Part shown: positions 44,717-52,937 of the stretch, piece by piece | Layout of the letters: every line of letters starts with the position of its first letter | Position numbering within the stretch: the first letter of the stretch is position 1 | Origin: Andreesenia angusta | GTDB taxonomy: Bacteria > Bacillota > Clostridia > Tissierellales > Gottschalkiaceae | Reading direction: 5' to 3' | DNA: 64,000 bases | NCBI GenBank assembly: GCA_030537835.1 | Contig: JAUNVB010000003.1 | Span: forward strand, 30,841-94,840 | Position numbers and translations under genes: made by a program | Notes under the pieces: model-generated | Told to the model about the DNA's origin: nothing | The model's input: the letters and a program-made list of their open reading frames with translations, nothing else | Databases searched by the model: none

Positions 44717-46471
44717 CTATATAACATTAGAAAAAAATAGAACTACTTTATTTAATAATCCTGCAAATATAAATGCAGATACTGTTGTAGCAATTGCAAT
44801 TATAACTGCCTTTTTAGCAGAAAATTCTTTCGCAAGCACTCCAAATACTGATAAGCACGGTAGATAGAATAATGCTACTACTGATCCAACTAATAATTGT
44901 AATGTATTTAAATTAAGATCTAATAGCGGTAATACTGCAAGCTCTCTTCTTATAATTCCAAGTATAAGTGCTAAACTTGCCTCTTTAGGCAATCCTAGCC
45001 ATCCTGTTACTACAGGCTCTAATGCCGAGCTAACACTATTCAATACACCAGTCTCAGCTACTAATGCTGCTATTAATATACCTAAGAACATTGCCCCTTC
45101 TGCATCTAGTAGGAAATGCTTCATTCTCATCTTAAGTTTCTTAAAATAAGCTTTTCTATCTGGCATCAGTAGATTTGGTACTTCTAACATCATTGGTTGA
45201 TATTTTCCTTTTATAGTTTTATTTAAAATTATTCCTACTCCAAACATAGTTATTAGCGATATTACAAATATCATAATTAAAGCTATTATAGACTGATCTC
45301 CTAATAATGATACAAAGGCTGCACTCTGAGATGCGCAAGGCACTCCAAAGCATATTAATGATGCGACCATTATTCTTTCTTTCTCAGTTACAGCTGCTCT
45401 AGTACCTAATATTGCAGGCACTGCACAACCATAAGCCATCATTATAGTTATTATATTTCCACCTTGTAAACCAAGTTTACTCAATATTCCATCTACTAAA
45501 ACTCCGAGTCTAGGTAGATATCCACAGTCCTCTAGAAAAGAAAATACTACATAAAATAAAAGAACGTATGGAAGTATTAATGCAAACGGCCACTCAATTC
45601 CAATATTTAATATACCGAATTCTCCAACTAAAATATTTCTAGCAATTCCTGGTGGAATTACTGAACTTACTGCACTGAATAAAAACGGATGTATTACATT
45701 TTTAATAAGTGGTAATAAAATCGCAGCTCTAAGGCCTTTTCCTCCACCTACTACTACTCCAATTGCAATAGCTAGTACTAAGAATGCAATTGGTATTCCT
45801 GGCCAAGGCTTCAATGTCCATCTTTCTAATTTATGAATAAATTTTTCCTTTATTTCAGTATTAGTCTGTACTTCTCTTGCTATCTCTTCTGCTCTTTTCC
45901 ATCTTTCATCTGCATCTATATGGACTACTCCTGACCTTTTTCTTCCCATATGTTTAAATGATTCTTCAAATAATTCATCTAACCCTTTGTCTTTAACAGC
46001 TATAGTCGGTATTACTCTTTCACCTAGGAGCATCTCTAACATATCTATATCTATATTTATTCCTTCACGTTCTGCTATATCTATTAGATTTAAACAATAT
46101 ACTATTGGAATATCGTATTCTTTTAGATTAAGTGCTAAATCTAAATTTCTCTCTAGATGAGTCGCATCTAATACGCATATTATAAGATCTGCACCTTCAT
46201 TTAAAAGATTTACAGCTACCTCTTCCGCTTCTGATGTAGCTTCTAGAGAATAAGTTCCAGGCACGTCTATCATAACAGCTTTTTCACCTTTATATTCTAA
46301 TTCTCCAATTGTATAGTCTACTGTTGTTCCAATATAATTAGAACTTATAACATTTACTCCCGTCATTTTTGAGAAAAAAACAGATTTTCCCACATTAGGG
46401 TTTCCCATAAGAAGTATTCTCTTCTTATCCTCTAAATCAATATTACCACCTTTCATTTCATGACAAGACAA
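44717..46471 (-). CDS. feoB: Ferrous iron transporter FeoB, short form (system 2)
   Basis: A 584-residue FeoB-type protein starting at TTG 46471, with GAGGAGGT seven bases upstream. G domain: GNPNVGKS, NYIGTTVDY, DVPG and NLID. Gate domains: YGCAVPAILGTRA and FGVPCASQSAAF. It is about 135 residues shorter than FeoB at 1440-3602, mainly in the spacer and C-terminal part. This belongs to the second FeoB lineage seen in Clostridia. Transport of Fe(II) is assumed; another divalent metal such as manganese is possible. It is translationally coupled to feoA, whose stop lies within its ribosome site. Confidence 0.92.
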   Translation of the reverse strand: MSCHEMKGGNIDLEDKKRILLMGNPNVGKSVFFSKMTGVNVISSNYIGTTVDYTIGELEYKGEKAVMIDVPGTYSLEATSEAEEVAVNLLNEGADLIICVLDATHLERNLDLALNLKEYDIPIVYCLNLIDIAEREGINIDIDMLEMLLGERVIPTIAVKDKGLDELFEESFKHMGRKRSGVVHIDADERWKRAEEIAREVQTNTEIKEKFIHKLERWTLKPWPGIPIAFLVLAIAIGVVVGGGKGLRAAILLPLIKNVIHPFLFSAVSSVIPPGIARNILVGEFGILNIGIEWPFALILPYVLLFYVVFSFLEDCGYLPRLGVLVDGILSKLGLQGGNIITIMMAYGCAVPAILGTRAAVTEKERIMVASLICFGVPCASQSAAFVSLLGDQSIIALIMIFVISLITMFGVGIILNKTIKGKYQPMMLEVPNLLMPDRKAYFKKLKMRMKHFLLDAEGAMFLGILIAALVAETGVLNSVSSALEPVVTGWLGLPKEASLALILGIIRRELAVLPLLDLNLNTLQLLVGSVVALFYLPCLSVFGVLAKEFSAKKAVIIAIATTVSAFIFAGLLNKVVLFFSNVI

Positions 46472-46474
46472 TGT

Positions 46475-46687
46475 TTATACCTCCTCTACTTTTATTTTTG
46501 ATGCTATACTTCTACAAAGAGCTATATTTCGACTTCCTATCTTGACTACTAAAGGACCTCTAAAAGGTTGTTTAGTCATCAATTTTAATTTAGTATCTTT
46601 TCTCAATCCTAAAGACTTTAAAAGCATGTCATCAGGTGTTGATACAATTTTATATGCTCTTCCTCTTTTGATCTTTATCATATTCAA
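46475..46687 (-). CDS. feoA: FeoA family protein (system 2)
   Basis: About 70 residues. The start is taken at TTG 46687 (MNMIKIKRGRAYKIV): AGAGGTGA is five bases before it, and the GTG at 46696 lies inside that site. ATG 46681 is possible. FeoA-type pattern: YKIVSTPDDMLLKSLGLRKDTKLKLMTKQPFRGPLVVKIGSRNIALCRSIASKIKV. It pairs with the short FeoB that follows. Confidence 0.88.
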   Translation of the reverse strand: MNMIKIKRGRAYKIVSTPDDMLLKSLGLRKDTKLKLMTKQPFRGPLVVKIGSRNIALCRSIASKIKVEEV

Positions 46688-46748
46688 AATGATCACCTCT
46701 AATATTGATAATCTTTATTCAATAATAAACGATATCAGTATATCATAG

Positions 46749-46763
46749 GAAAGATTATCTTTC
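46749..46763. promoter_or_regulatory. 15-bp palindrome upstream of feoA-feoB 2
   Basis: Perfect 7-1-7 palindrome GAAAGAT-T-ATCTTTC, 62 bp upstream of the feoA start and next to a TATACT -10-like box (minus strand). Fur-family sites share the 7-1-7 geometry, but the bases differ from the Fur consensus. Candidate operator only. Confidence 0.35.
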
Positions 46764-46807
46764 TTTAGATTATTTAAGATTAGTTTAGTTTATTTAATAT
46801 AAAATAA

Positions 46808-46847
46808 AAAAAAGAGAGTAAAATTTAAATATTCCACTCTCTTTTTT
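46808..46847 (-). terminator. Terminator of the NatAB-like operon
   Basis: Stem AAAAAAGAGAGT / ACTCTCTTTTTT around a 16-base loop, followed by eight T on the minus strand. Confidence 0.8.
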
Positions 46848-46854
46848 ATGATTT

Positions 46855-48051
46855 TTAATTTCTAAATATGACTTTTTCACTTTTAAACATATTTATAATA
46901 AATAATATTGATAAAATTATATATATTACAATCCAAGTAAATACAATTCCTATATGAATAGGATTATATATTCCATATATCATTTCTTTAAATAAAACTA
47001 TTATATTTATAATAGGCATATGGAAGTATTTAGTTGGTATAGAAAATGCATCTATCCCGGCAGACATATAGGCAGGTATTATTACTAATACACTTATAGG
47101 TGAAAGATATGTCTGTGCCTCTTTGAAATTTCTCGCATAAAAACTTATAGCTAATTCTATTCCAGAAAAGACTAAAGATAAGCTTAGGAAAAGTATTAAT
47201 GCAAAAATTCCTATTTTAGCATTAAACCCTCCTGTCGTTCCAATGATATCAGGCGATATTATCGTAGATATAATAAGTCCTATTATAGATGCCGTTGTCC
47301 CTATTACAGAACTCAATAAAACAGCAAGGTATTTTCCTAATAATATAGAACCTCTATTAGCTTTTGTAGTAAGAAGTGGTTCTAATGTCTGTCTTTCTTT
47401 TTCTCCTGCACCTAAATCGACTGCTGCCGGTATAGATGCTGTAACTGCATATATTGCTAATATCATCGGTACTACTATTGAAAATACCATTAATCCAGCT
47501 CCTGATTCTTCATTTTCACTAGATTTAACTATCTTGCTTATAGTTTCAACTGGTTCTAATATATCTTCTCCTATTCCTCTATCAGCTAATCTCTTTTTAG
47601 TAATCTCTTTTGAATAACTATCTATAATATTTCTTATCTTAGATTCTGCTGCTGCAGATTTTAAACTTGAATCCATATATTTTATTTCTATTTTTCCTTT
47701 TCTTCCTTCTTCTATATCTTTTTCAAAATCTTTATCGATATAAATCGCTGCTTTTACATCATTAGATTTAATATCTCCTTCTATATCTTTACTCTGAACA
47801 ATCTTTATAGAATCCTTATTTTTCTTTAAATAGTTCTCTAAATTCAGATTGCCATTAGATATTATTGCTACTTCTGATACCGTATCCATATCTTTTTGCA
47901 TACTTCCCATTACGAATGTCATCACTATAGCCATAATAGGAAATATTAATAGAGGAATTAATATTTGCATTATTATAGTCTTTTTATCCCTAAAGATATC
48001 TTTCATCTCTTTTTTTAATACTATTCCAGCATATTTAAACATTTCTATCAC
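46855..48051 (-). CDS. ABC-2 type permease, NatB-like
   Basis: A 398-residue membrane protein. An N-terminal cytoplasmic segment IVLKKEMKDIFRDKKTIIMQILIPLLIFPIM runs into the first helix. A large extracytoplasmic domain of about 150 residues follows, then about five helices including PAAVDLGAGEKERQTLEPLLTTKANRGSILLGKYLAVL, the ABC-2 hallmark. It fits NatB, the sodium-extruding permease of NatAB. It overlaps the ATPase gene by 17 bp. Sodium is the family assignment, not proven. Confidence 0.85.
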   Translation of the reverse strand: MIEMFKYAGIVLKKEMKDIFRDKKTIIMQILIPLLIFPIMAIVMTFVMGSMQKDMDTVSEVAIISNGNLNLENYLKKNKDSIKIVQSKDIEGDIKSNDVKAAIYIDKDFEKDIEEGRKGKIEIKYMDSSLKSAAAESKIRNIIDSYSKEITKKRLADRGIGEDILEPVETISKIVKSSENEESGAGLMVFSIVVPMILAIYAVTASIPAAVDLGAGEKERQTLEPLLTTKANRGSILLGKYLAVLLSSVIGTTASIIGLIISTIISPDIIGTTGGFNAKIGIFALILFLSLSLVFSGIELAISFYARNFKEAQTYLSPISVLVIIPAYMSAGIDAFSIPTKYFHMPIINIIVLFKEMIYGIYNPIHIGIVFTWIVIYIILSILFIINMFKSEKVIFRN

Positions 48052-48760
48052 CGACCATATCTATAAATGCATCGTCTAAATTCTTTCCTTTTTGCTCTTC
48101 TAAATCTTTAATATACCCATCGTAAATTATTCTACCCTTATTCATTACTAGTATCTTATCGCATAATTTCTTCACCTCATCCATATTATGTGAAGAAAAT
48201 ATGACTGTCTTACCGTTTTTAGTCAATCTCTTTATAAACTCATGAACTATTCTAGTCACACCTATATCTAGTCCCGAAGTTGGCTCATCTAATAATAATA
48301 TATCTGGATCGTGAACAATGCTTCTAGCTATTGCTACTTTTTGTTTCATTCCTTTTGAAAATCCCCCAATTCTTCTATCTATGTATTCATTCATTTGAAA
48401 AATATCTGAGAGTTCTGAAATTCTTCTGTCTATATTTTTCTTGCTAAATCCATTTAATCTCCCAAAGTATTCGATATTTTCCCTAGCTGATAATCTATCA
48501 TAAAGGCCCGTTTCTCCGCCGAATAGTATTCCAATATTTTCTCTGACCTTATCAGGATTTTTATTTATATCATTTCCATTTATAACAGCAGTTCCCTCTG
48601 TCGGAGATAACATGGTCGCTAAAAGTCTTAATGTAGTCGTCTTTCCCGCACCATTTTCTCCAATTAAACCATATATCTCTCCTCTATCTATTCGAAAATT
48701 TATTCCATCTACAGCTTTTATATCTTTAAAGCTTTTTGTCAAATTCTCTGTTATTATCAT
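48035..48760 (-). CDS. ABC transporter ATPase, NatA-like
   Basis: About 241 residues starting at ATG 48760 (MIITENLTKSF); the frame is open to 48817, but the extra 19 residues are not family-like. Walker A GENGAGKTT, Q-loop LFGGETGLYDRLSARENI (typical of NatA), signature FSKGMKQK, Walker B ILLLDEPTSGLD and switch His FSSHNM. It powers the NatB-like permease downstream. Confidence 0.88.
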   Translation of the reverse strand: MIITENLTKSFKDIKAVDGINFRIDRGEIYGLIGENGAGKTTTLRLLATMLSPTEGTAVINGNDINKNPDKVRENIGILFGGETGLYDRLSARENIEYFGRLNGFSKKNIDRRISELSDIFQMNEYIDRRIGGFSKGMKQKVAIARSIVHDPDILLLDEPTSGLDIGVTRIVHEFIKRLTKNGKTVIFSSHNMDEVKKLCDKILVMNKGRIIYDGYIKDLEEQKGKNLDDAFIDMVGDRNV

Positions 48761-48911
48761 TATATATTTCCCACTTTCCTTATATGAATTTCTATGATAT
48801 ATTTTACCCTCTTTCATATTGTTTAAATCAAAATAGAGATATAAAAGGTATCATTTCTAAATATATTATCATAAACTGTCTTTCTATATAATACCGATTT
48901 TTAATAAAAAA

Positions 48912-48941
48912 AATTGAATACCTGAATTCAGGTATTCAATT
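48912..48941 (-). terminator. Terminator of the modABC operon
   Basis: Perfect palindrome AATTGAATACCTGA...TCAGGTATTCAATT followed by eight T on the minus strand. Confidence 0.88.
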
Positions 48942-48962
48942 CTTTTATATTATGAACAAATT

Positions 48963-49703
48963 TTACCAATCTATATTTTTATCCTCTATTGATATAATCT
49001 TTCCATTATCTATTTTTATTATTCTATCACCTAAATATCTAGCTTCCTCATCATTATGAGTTATGAGCATTACACCTATATCGAACTCTTTTTTAAACTC
49101 CAAAAACTCTCTGTATAAAATATCTTTTGTCTCTGTATCTAATGCAGAAAAAGGTTCATCCATAAGCATAACTTTTGGTCTAGTCGTCAATGATCTTGCT
49201 AATGCAACTCTCTGTTTCTCTCCACCAGATATATCGCCTGGATATCTATTCTTTAAATGAGAGATTTTAAATATCTCCATTAGATCATTTAGATATTTCA
49301 TATGACCTAAGTTCTTCTTATTTATCCCAAATATTAAGTTTTTTTCTACTGTCATATTTGGAAAAAGTGCATAATTTTGAAACATATAACCTATATTTCT
49401 ATCTCTTATGGGCTTATTTATTTTCTTTTCATCAGAATACAATATATCCGATTCAATATTAACAAATCCCTTATCTGGCTGAGCTATACCAGATATACAG
49501 TTCAAAAGTGTAGTCTTTCCAGAACCAGAATGCCCTTGTATTACTAAAACCTCTTTTTTTAAATTGAGATCCATATCTAAATCAAAAAATCTAAGCTTCT
49601 TATATATTCTCGCCTCTAAAAGATTGGAACTAGTATTTATATCTATTTCCTCTTTTTCACAAGACATATCTATTCTATTTCTTTTTGTGCATACATATTC
49701 CAT
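48963..49703 (-). CDS. modC: Molybdate ABC transporter ATPase
   Basis: A 246-residue ModC-type ATPase: Walker A GHSGSGKTT (about 56), YMFQNYALFPNMTVEKNL Q-loop, signature ISGGEKQR, Walker B VMLMDEPFSALD and switch His LITHNDEEA. It lacks the C-terminal molybdate-binding (TOBE) domain of the long ModC proteins and has about 30 additional residues before the core. It is the only mod-type ATPase in the window and could serve the ATPase-less permease at 9957-10739 as well. It follows modB by 8 bp. Confidence 0.9.
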   Translation of the reverse strand: MEYVCTKRNRIDMSCEKEEIDINTSSNLLEARIYKKLRFFDLDMDLNLKKEVLVIQGHSGSGKTTLLNCISGIAQPDKGFVNIESDILYSDEKKINKPIRDRNIGYMFQNYALFPNMTVEKNLIFGINKKNLGHMKYLNDLMEIFKISHLKNRYPGDISGGEKQRVALARSLTTRPKVMLMDEPFSALDTETKDILYREFLEFKKEFDIGVMLITHNDEEARYLGDRIIKIDNGKIISIEDKNIDW

Positions 49704-49711
49704 ACAATCAC

Positions 49712-50404
49712 CTAATTTATCCTTCTACTCCTAAGCCATCTATTTAATGAGAATATAGTTATAAAGCTAAATAAAACGACTACACCCATTAAAAAGTTTG
49801 CTTTCTGTAGATTATTCGATTCAACTGCAAAATAAGTAGCTATTGGTATATTCTCTGTCTTGCCAGGAATATTTCCTGCAACCATAAGAGTAGCACCAAA
49901 TTCACCTAATGCTCTGGCAAAAGACAATACTAATCCACTCACAAGACCTGGCCAAGCTAATGGTAAAGTCACCTTTCTAAAGACTTTCCACTCATCAGCT
50001 CCTAATGTTCTTGCTGCATCTTCAAAAGTCTTATCTATTCCCATAAAAGCAGATTTACAGCTCTGATACATAAGTGGCAGAGAAACTACTGCTGCTGCAA
50101 TACATGCAGCTTGCCAAGTGAAAATTAGATTTATGCCGAAAAAATCCTGTAGAAATTTTCCTATTATACCTTTTCTTCCTATTATAAGTAATAGTATATA
50201 ACCTGTAATGGAAGGAGGCATTATCATAGGTAAGGTTATTATAACTTCTAATATATCCTTACCAGGAAAGTTCTTTCTCACGAATAGAAGCCCTAATGCC
50301 GTACCAAATATAACCGTTATAACTGTTGCTACTAAGGCTATTTTTATCGATATTATTATGGGACTTATAACTGAACTATCTATACTCCCAAAAAAATTCG
50401 TCAT
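49712..50404 (-). CDS. modB: Molybdate ABC transporter permease
   Basis: A 230-residue ModB with five to six helices. It shows the coupling motif GADEWKVFRKVTLPLAWPGL, then FARALGEFGATLMVAGNIPGKTENIP, a ModB signature. It forms the membrane channel for modA at 50414-51292. The 9-bp gap to modA indicates one operon. Confidence 0.95.
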   Translation of the reverse strand: MTNFFGSIDSSVISPIIISIKIALVATVITVIFGTALGLLFVRKNFPGKDILEVIITLPMIMPPSITGYILLLIIGRKGIIGKFLQDFFGINLIFTWQAACIAAAVVSLPLMYQSCKSAFMGIDKTFEDAARTLGADEWKVFRKVTLPLAWPGLVSGLVLSFARALGEFGATLMVAGNIPGKTENIPIATYFAVESNNLQKANFLMGVVVLFSFITIFSLNRWLRSRRIN

Positions 50405-50413
50405 ATTATTTTC

Positions 50414-51292
50414 CTATTTTACTTCAAAACCATATTTTTCTAATATAGCTTTAGATTCATCAGTTTTTAAGAATTCACTGAACTCTTTCACTGTTTCTTT
50501 CTTTTCACTTGCTGTAACTATTCCCTCTGGATAAGTTATTGGCTTATGAGTACTCTCATCTATCTCTTCTGCTATATCAACGCCCGGAGCTGCTATCGCA
50601 TCCGATTTATATATAAATCCTGCTACAGCTTCTCCTTGCTCTATATAAGCTGTTGTAGCCTTTACATCTTTTGCAAATACTATTTTATCTTCGATTTTAT
50701 CCCATATATTTAAATTGTCTAAAGCTTCTTTAGTATATTGACCTACTGGTACTGAGTCAATCTCTGCTATTGCTATCTTTCCATCAGTTCCCTCTAAATC
50801 TTCTACTGTCTTTATTTCGTCTGAATCTTTTGGTACTGCAAGTACTAATTTATTTCCAAGAAAATCTTTTACTGAATCAGAATCTACTAATGAAGCCTCT
50901 TCTAATGCTTTCATCTGTTTTTGTCCAGCAGACACGAAATAATCTGAAGGTGCTCCTTCTTCTATCTGCTTTTGTAAAGCTCCCGAACTTCCAAAGTTTA
51001 GATTAACTTTTGTTCCATATTCCTTTTCAAAGTTCTCAGCTATCTCTGTAAATGACTCTCTTAAGCTCGCTGCTGCAGATACTGTTATTTCAGGATCTAA
51101 TTTCTTTTCTTCTTTTTCTTCTTCATCCTTTTCGTCTTTTTGACTCTCTTCTTTTTCTTTATCTGTCGATGTTTCTACTTTATTTTCCGTATTAGCACTA
51201 TCGTTCTTATCGTTATTCGCTCCACATCCATATACAGATGTAAGTGCTAATAACACACCTCCAACTATTACTGCCTTCTTAAATCTTTTCAT
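50414..51292 (-). CDS. modA: Molybdate-binding lipoprotein ModA
   Basis: A 292-residue ModA. Lipoprotein signal MKRFKKAVIVGGVLLALTS ending in VYGC (Cys about 23), then a very acidic/lysine linker (about 25-65) and the canonical core. ITVSAAASLRESF and NFGSSGALQKQIEEGAPSDYFVSAG are the oxyanion-binding loops; DSVPVGQYTKEAL and a late TAYIEQGEAVAGFIYKSDA complete the family pattern. It captures molybdate, possibly also tungstate, outside the membrane. The promoter overlaps a ModE-like dyad. Confidence 0.96.
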   Translation of the reverse strand: MKRFKKAVIVGGVLLALTSVYGCGANNDKNDSANTENKVETSTDKEKEESQKDEKDEEEKEEKKLDPEITVSAAASLRESFTEIAENFEKEYGTKVNLNFGSSGALQKQIEEGAPSDYFVSAGQKQMKALEEASLVDSDSVKDFLGNKLVLAVPKDSDEIKTVEDLEGTDGKIAIAEIDSVPVGQYTKEALDNLNIWDKIEDKIVFAKDVKATTAYIEQGEAVAGFIYKSDAIAAPGVDIAEEIDESTHKPITYPEGIVTASEKKETVKEFSEFLKTDESKAILEKYGFEVK

Positions 51293-51317
51293 AAACTCTC
51301 CTCCGTATTTAAATTTT

Positions 51318-51341
51318 ATCTATATACATCTTATAGTATAG
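51318..51341 (-). promoter_or_regulatory. ModE-like operator of modABC
   Basis: On the minus strand CGCTATAC, 8 bp, GTATATAG, sharing CGNTATAY, 8 bp, GYATATMG with 11729-11754 and 57645-57670. It overlaps the -10 box. A separate perfect short repeat TAGCG-TAT-CGCTA lies at 51337-51349. Confidence 0.6.
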
Positions 51342-51361
51342 CGTATCGCTAATACAATGTA
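51333..51361 (-). promoter_or_regulatory. Promoter of modABC
   Basis: Minus strand TTTACA (51361-51356), 17 bp, TATACT (51338-51333). Confidence 0.7.
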
Positions 51362-51408
51362 AAGTGAATTTTAGAATTACGAATTCTATTTTAAACTAAT
51401 CCAAAATA

Positions 51409-51440
51409 AAAAAGACAGATAAGCAATTATCTGTCTTTTT
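51409..51440 (-). terminator. Terminator of modE
   Basis: Perfect 14-bp stem AAAAAGACAGATAA / TTATCTGTCTTTTT with a four-base loop. It separates modE from the modABC promoter. Confidence 0.9.
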
Positions 51441-51450
51441 TATAATATTA

Positions 51451-51810
51451 TTACTCTATTTCTCTTTCTTTATCTAAGTCTGAAAAGTATAAATTGAATC
51501 CTTCCTCCATATCTTTATTTAACTTTTCCATCAACTTATCGTATCTTTCTATCATTGAAAAGCCTTTTTCAGTTAGGGTTGATCCTCCTCCTCTAACTCC
51601 ACCAATTTGTGTAGTTATAACACTAAATCCTAATCTCTTCTCCATTATTTTAACTAGATTATGTGCTTTATTATAAGACATACCCATCTGTTTTGCTGCT
51701 TCTGATAGAGAGCCATATTTTCCAACACCCTTTAATAGATCACATATTCCTATTCCGAATAATTTCTCTTTATCATCATTTTCTAACCATATCCTTCCGC
51801 TAATTTTCAA
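51451..51810 (-). CDS. modE: ModE-type regulator, DNA-binding domain only
   Basis: A 119-residue protein matching the N-terminal winged helix of ModE: ISGRIWLENDDKEKLFGIGICDLLKGVGKYGSLSEAAKQMGMSYNKAHNLVKIMEKRLGF, then GGVRGGGSTLTEKGFSMI, the wing. The C-terminal molybdate-binding (MopI/TOBE) domains of E. coli ModE are absent, so oxyanion sensing must work differently or through a partner. Its position just before modABC and the three ModE-like dyads in the window support a role as regulator of molybdate/tungstate uptake. Confidence 0.9.
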   Translation of the reverse strand: MKISGRIWLENDDKEKLFGIGICDLLKGVGKYGSLSEAAKQMGMSYNKAHNLVKIMEKRLGFSVITTQIGGVRGGGSTLTEKGFSMIERYDKLMEKLNKDMEEGFNLYFSDLDKEREIE

Positions 51811-52006
51811 AATATCACTCTCCTCTTTGTCTAAGATAAACTATTAAAGCTATATATCAATATTCTTTAAATATTTATGAACATTATTTTCTTAATTCAA
51901 TCTTTATCTTTTTTTACTGGATTTTTTTATAAACAATACGTATTAGAATATATTATATATTGAATATGTGTTCTATCTGATAGGATTTTTATATAGTAAA
52001 ATAAAA

Positions 52007-52043
52007 AACCATAATAATATTTAAATTAAATATTATTATGGTT
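52007..52043 (-). terminator. Terminator of plsC
   Basis: Near-perfect 18-bp AT stem AACCATAATAATATTTAA and its complement, followed on the minus strand by TTTTTTATTTT. Confidence 0.8.
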
Positions 52044-52060
52044 AATATTATATCATACTA

Positions 52061-52768
52061 TTACATCGCTGATAAAATTTCTTCCCTTACGATATTATTT
52101 ATATTTTCTTTTTCTTCTTTTGTCAGTTCTTTAGTGTCTATGGGATTATGAATTTTTATCTTTACCTTAGCTGGTCTAATTCTCATATTTTCCTCTAAAA
52201 GCTTATAAGAGCCATCTATAGTTATAGGAACTATTATAGCTTTAGATTTTAATGCTATCCTAAAGCTACCAAGCTTAAAATCTGAAACAGGCTTTCCTTT
52301 ACTTCTACTTCCCTCAGGAAATACCACCATATTTATCCCTTTTTTTACATTATTTGTAGCTTCTACTATTGATTCTACAGACTTTCTAGCACTTTTTCTA
52401 TCTATGAATACACAACCCATAATTTTCATCCATGATGATATTATTGGTAAATTTTCCATTTCTATTTTGGCTACAAAGCCCTTCGGCCCTGGTATATAGT
52501 TCATTAATAGCGCTATATCAAAATCACTCTGATGATTAGCTATAAATACAATTTTTTCATTTTGAGGAATTTTATCTAATCCTTCAATCTTTATATCTGC
52601 ACCTGCTAATTTTAATTTACTCGAAACCCATTTCTTAGTGATCTTATATGCATATTCTGCCGCTTCAGTTTTTCCCTTTTTCTTTTTTATACTTTTCGCT
52701 TTTATTAGGAAAGGCAATGTAAATAAAAGACTTATTATGAACTCTAGAATCCATATTATACTTCTCAA
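52061..52768 (-). CDS. plsC: 1-acyl-sn-glycerol-3-phosphate acyltransferase
   Basis: About 235 residues starting at TTG 52768; AAAGGAGAT sits inside the longer frame that opens at 52786 and is correctly spaced. An N-terminal membrane helix (IIWILEFIISLLFTLPFLI) is followed by the four PlsC motifs: ANHQSDFDI (HX4D), GCVFIDRKSARKS, VVFPEGSRSKG and AIIVPITID. It acylates lysophosphatidic acid at the inner membrane face. Single-gene unit with terminator. Confidence 0.93.
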   Translation of the reverse strand: MRSIIWILEFIISLLFTLPFLIKAKSIKKKKGKTEAAEYAYKITKKWVSSKLKLAGADIKIEGLDKIPQNEKIVFIANHQSDFDIALLMNYIPGPKGFVAKIEMENLPIISSWMKIMGCVFIDRKSARKSVESIVEATNNVKKGINMVVFPEGSRSKGKPVSDFKLGSFRIALKSKAIIVPITIDGSYKLLEENMRIRPAKVKIKIHNPIDTKELTKEEKENINNIVREEILSAM

Positions 52769-52937
52769 TATATTATCTCCTTTCAAACCCTATTCTATAT
52801 TCAATCATAATCATCCTAAATCATTAAATATTATTTTAGCATATTATGACTATATTTTTTATAATATGGTATAATATTCGGGATATATTATATAATTTAA
52901 GTTTTATAAAATTCTTAATAAAGGGAGAGTGAACTAT

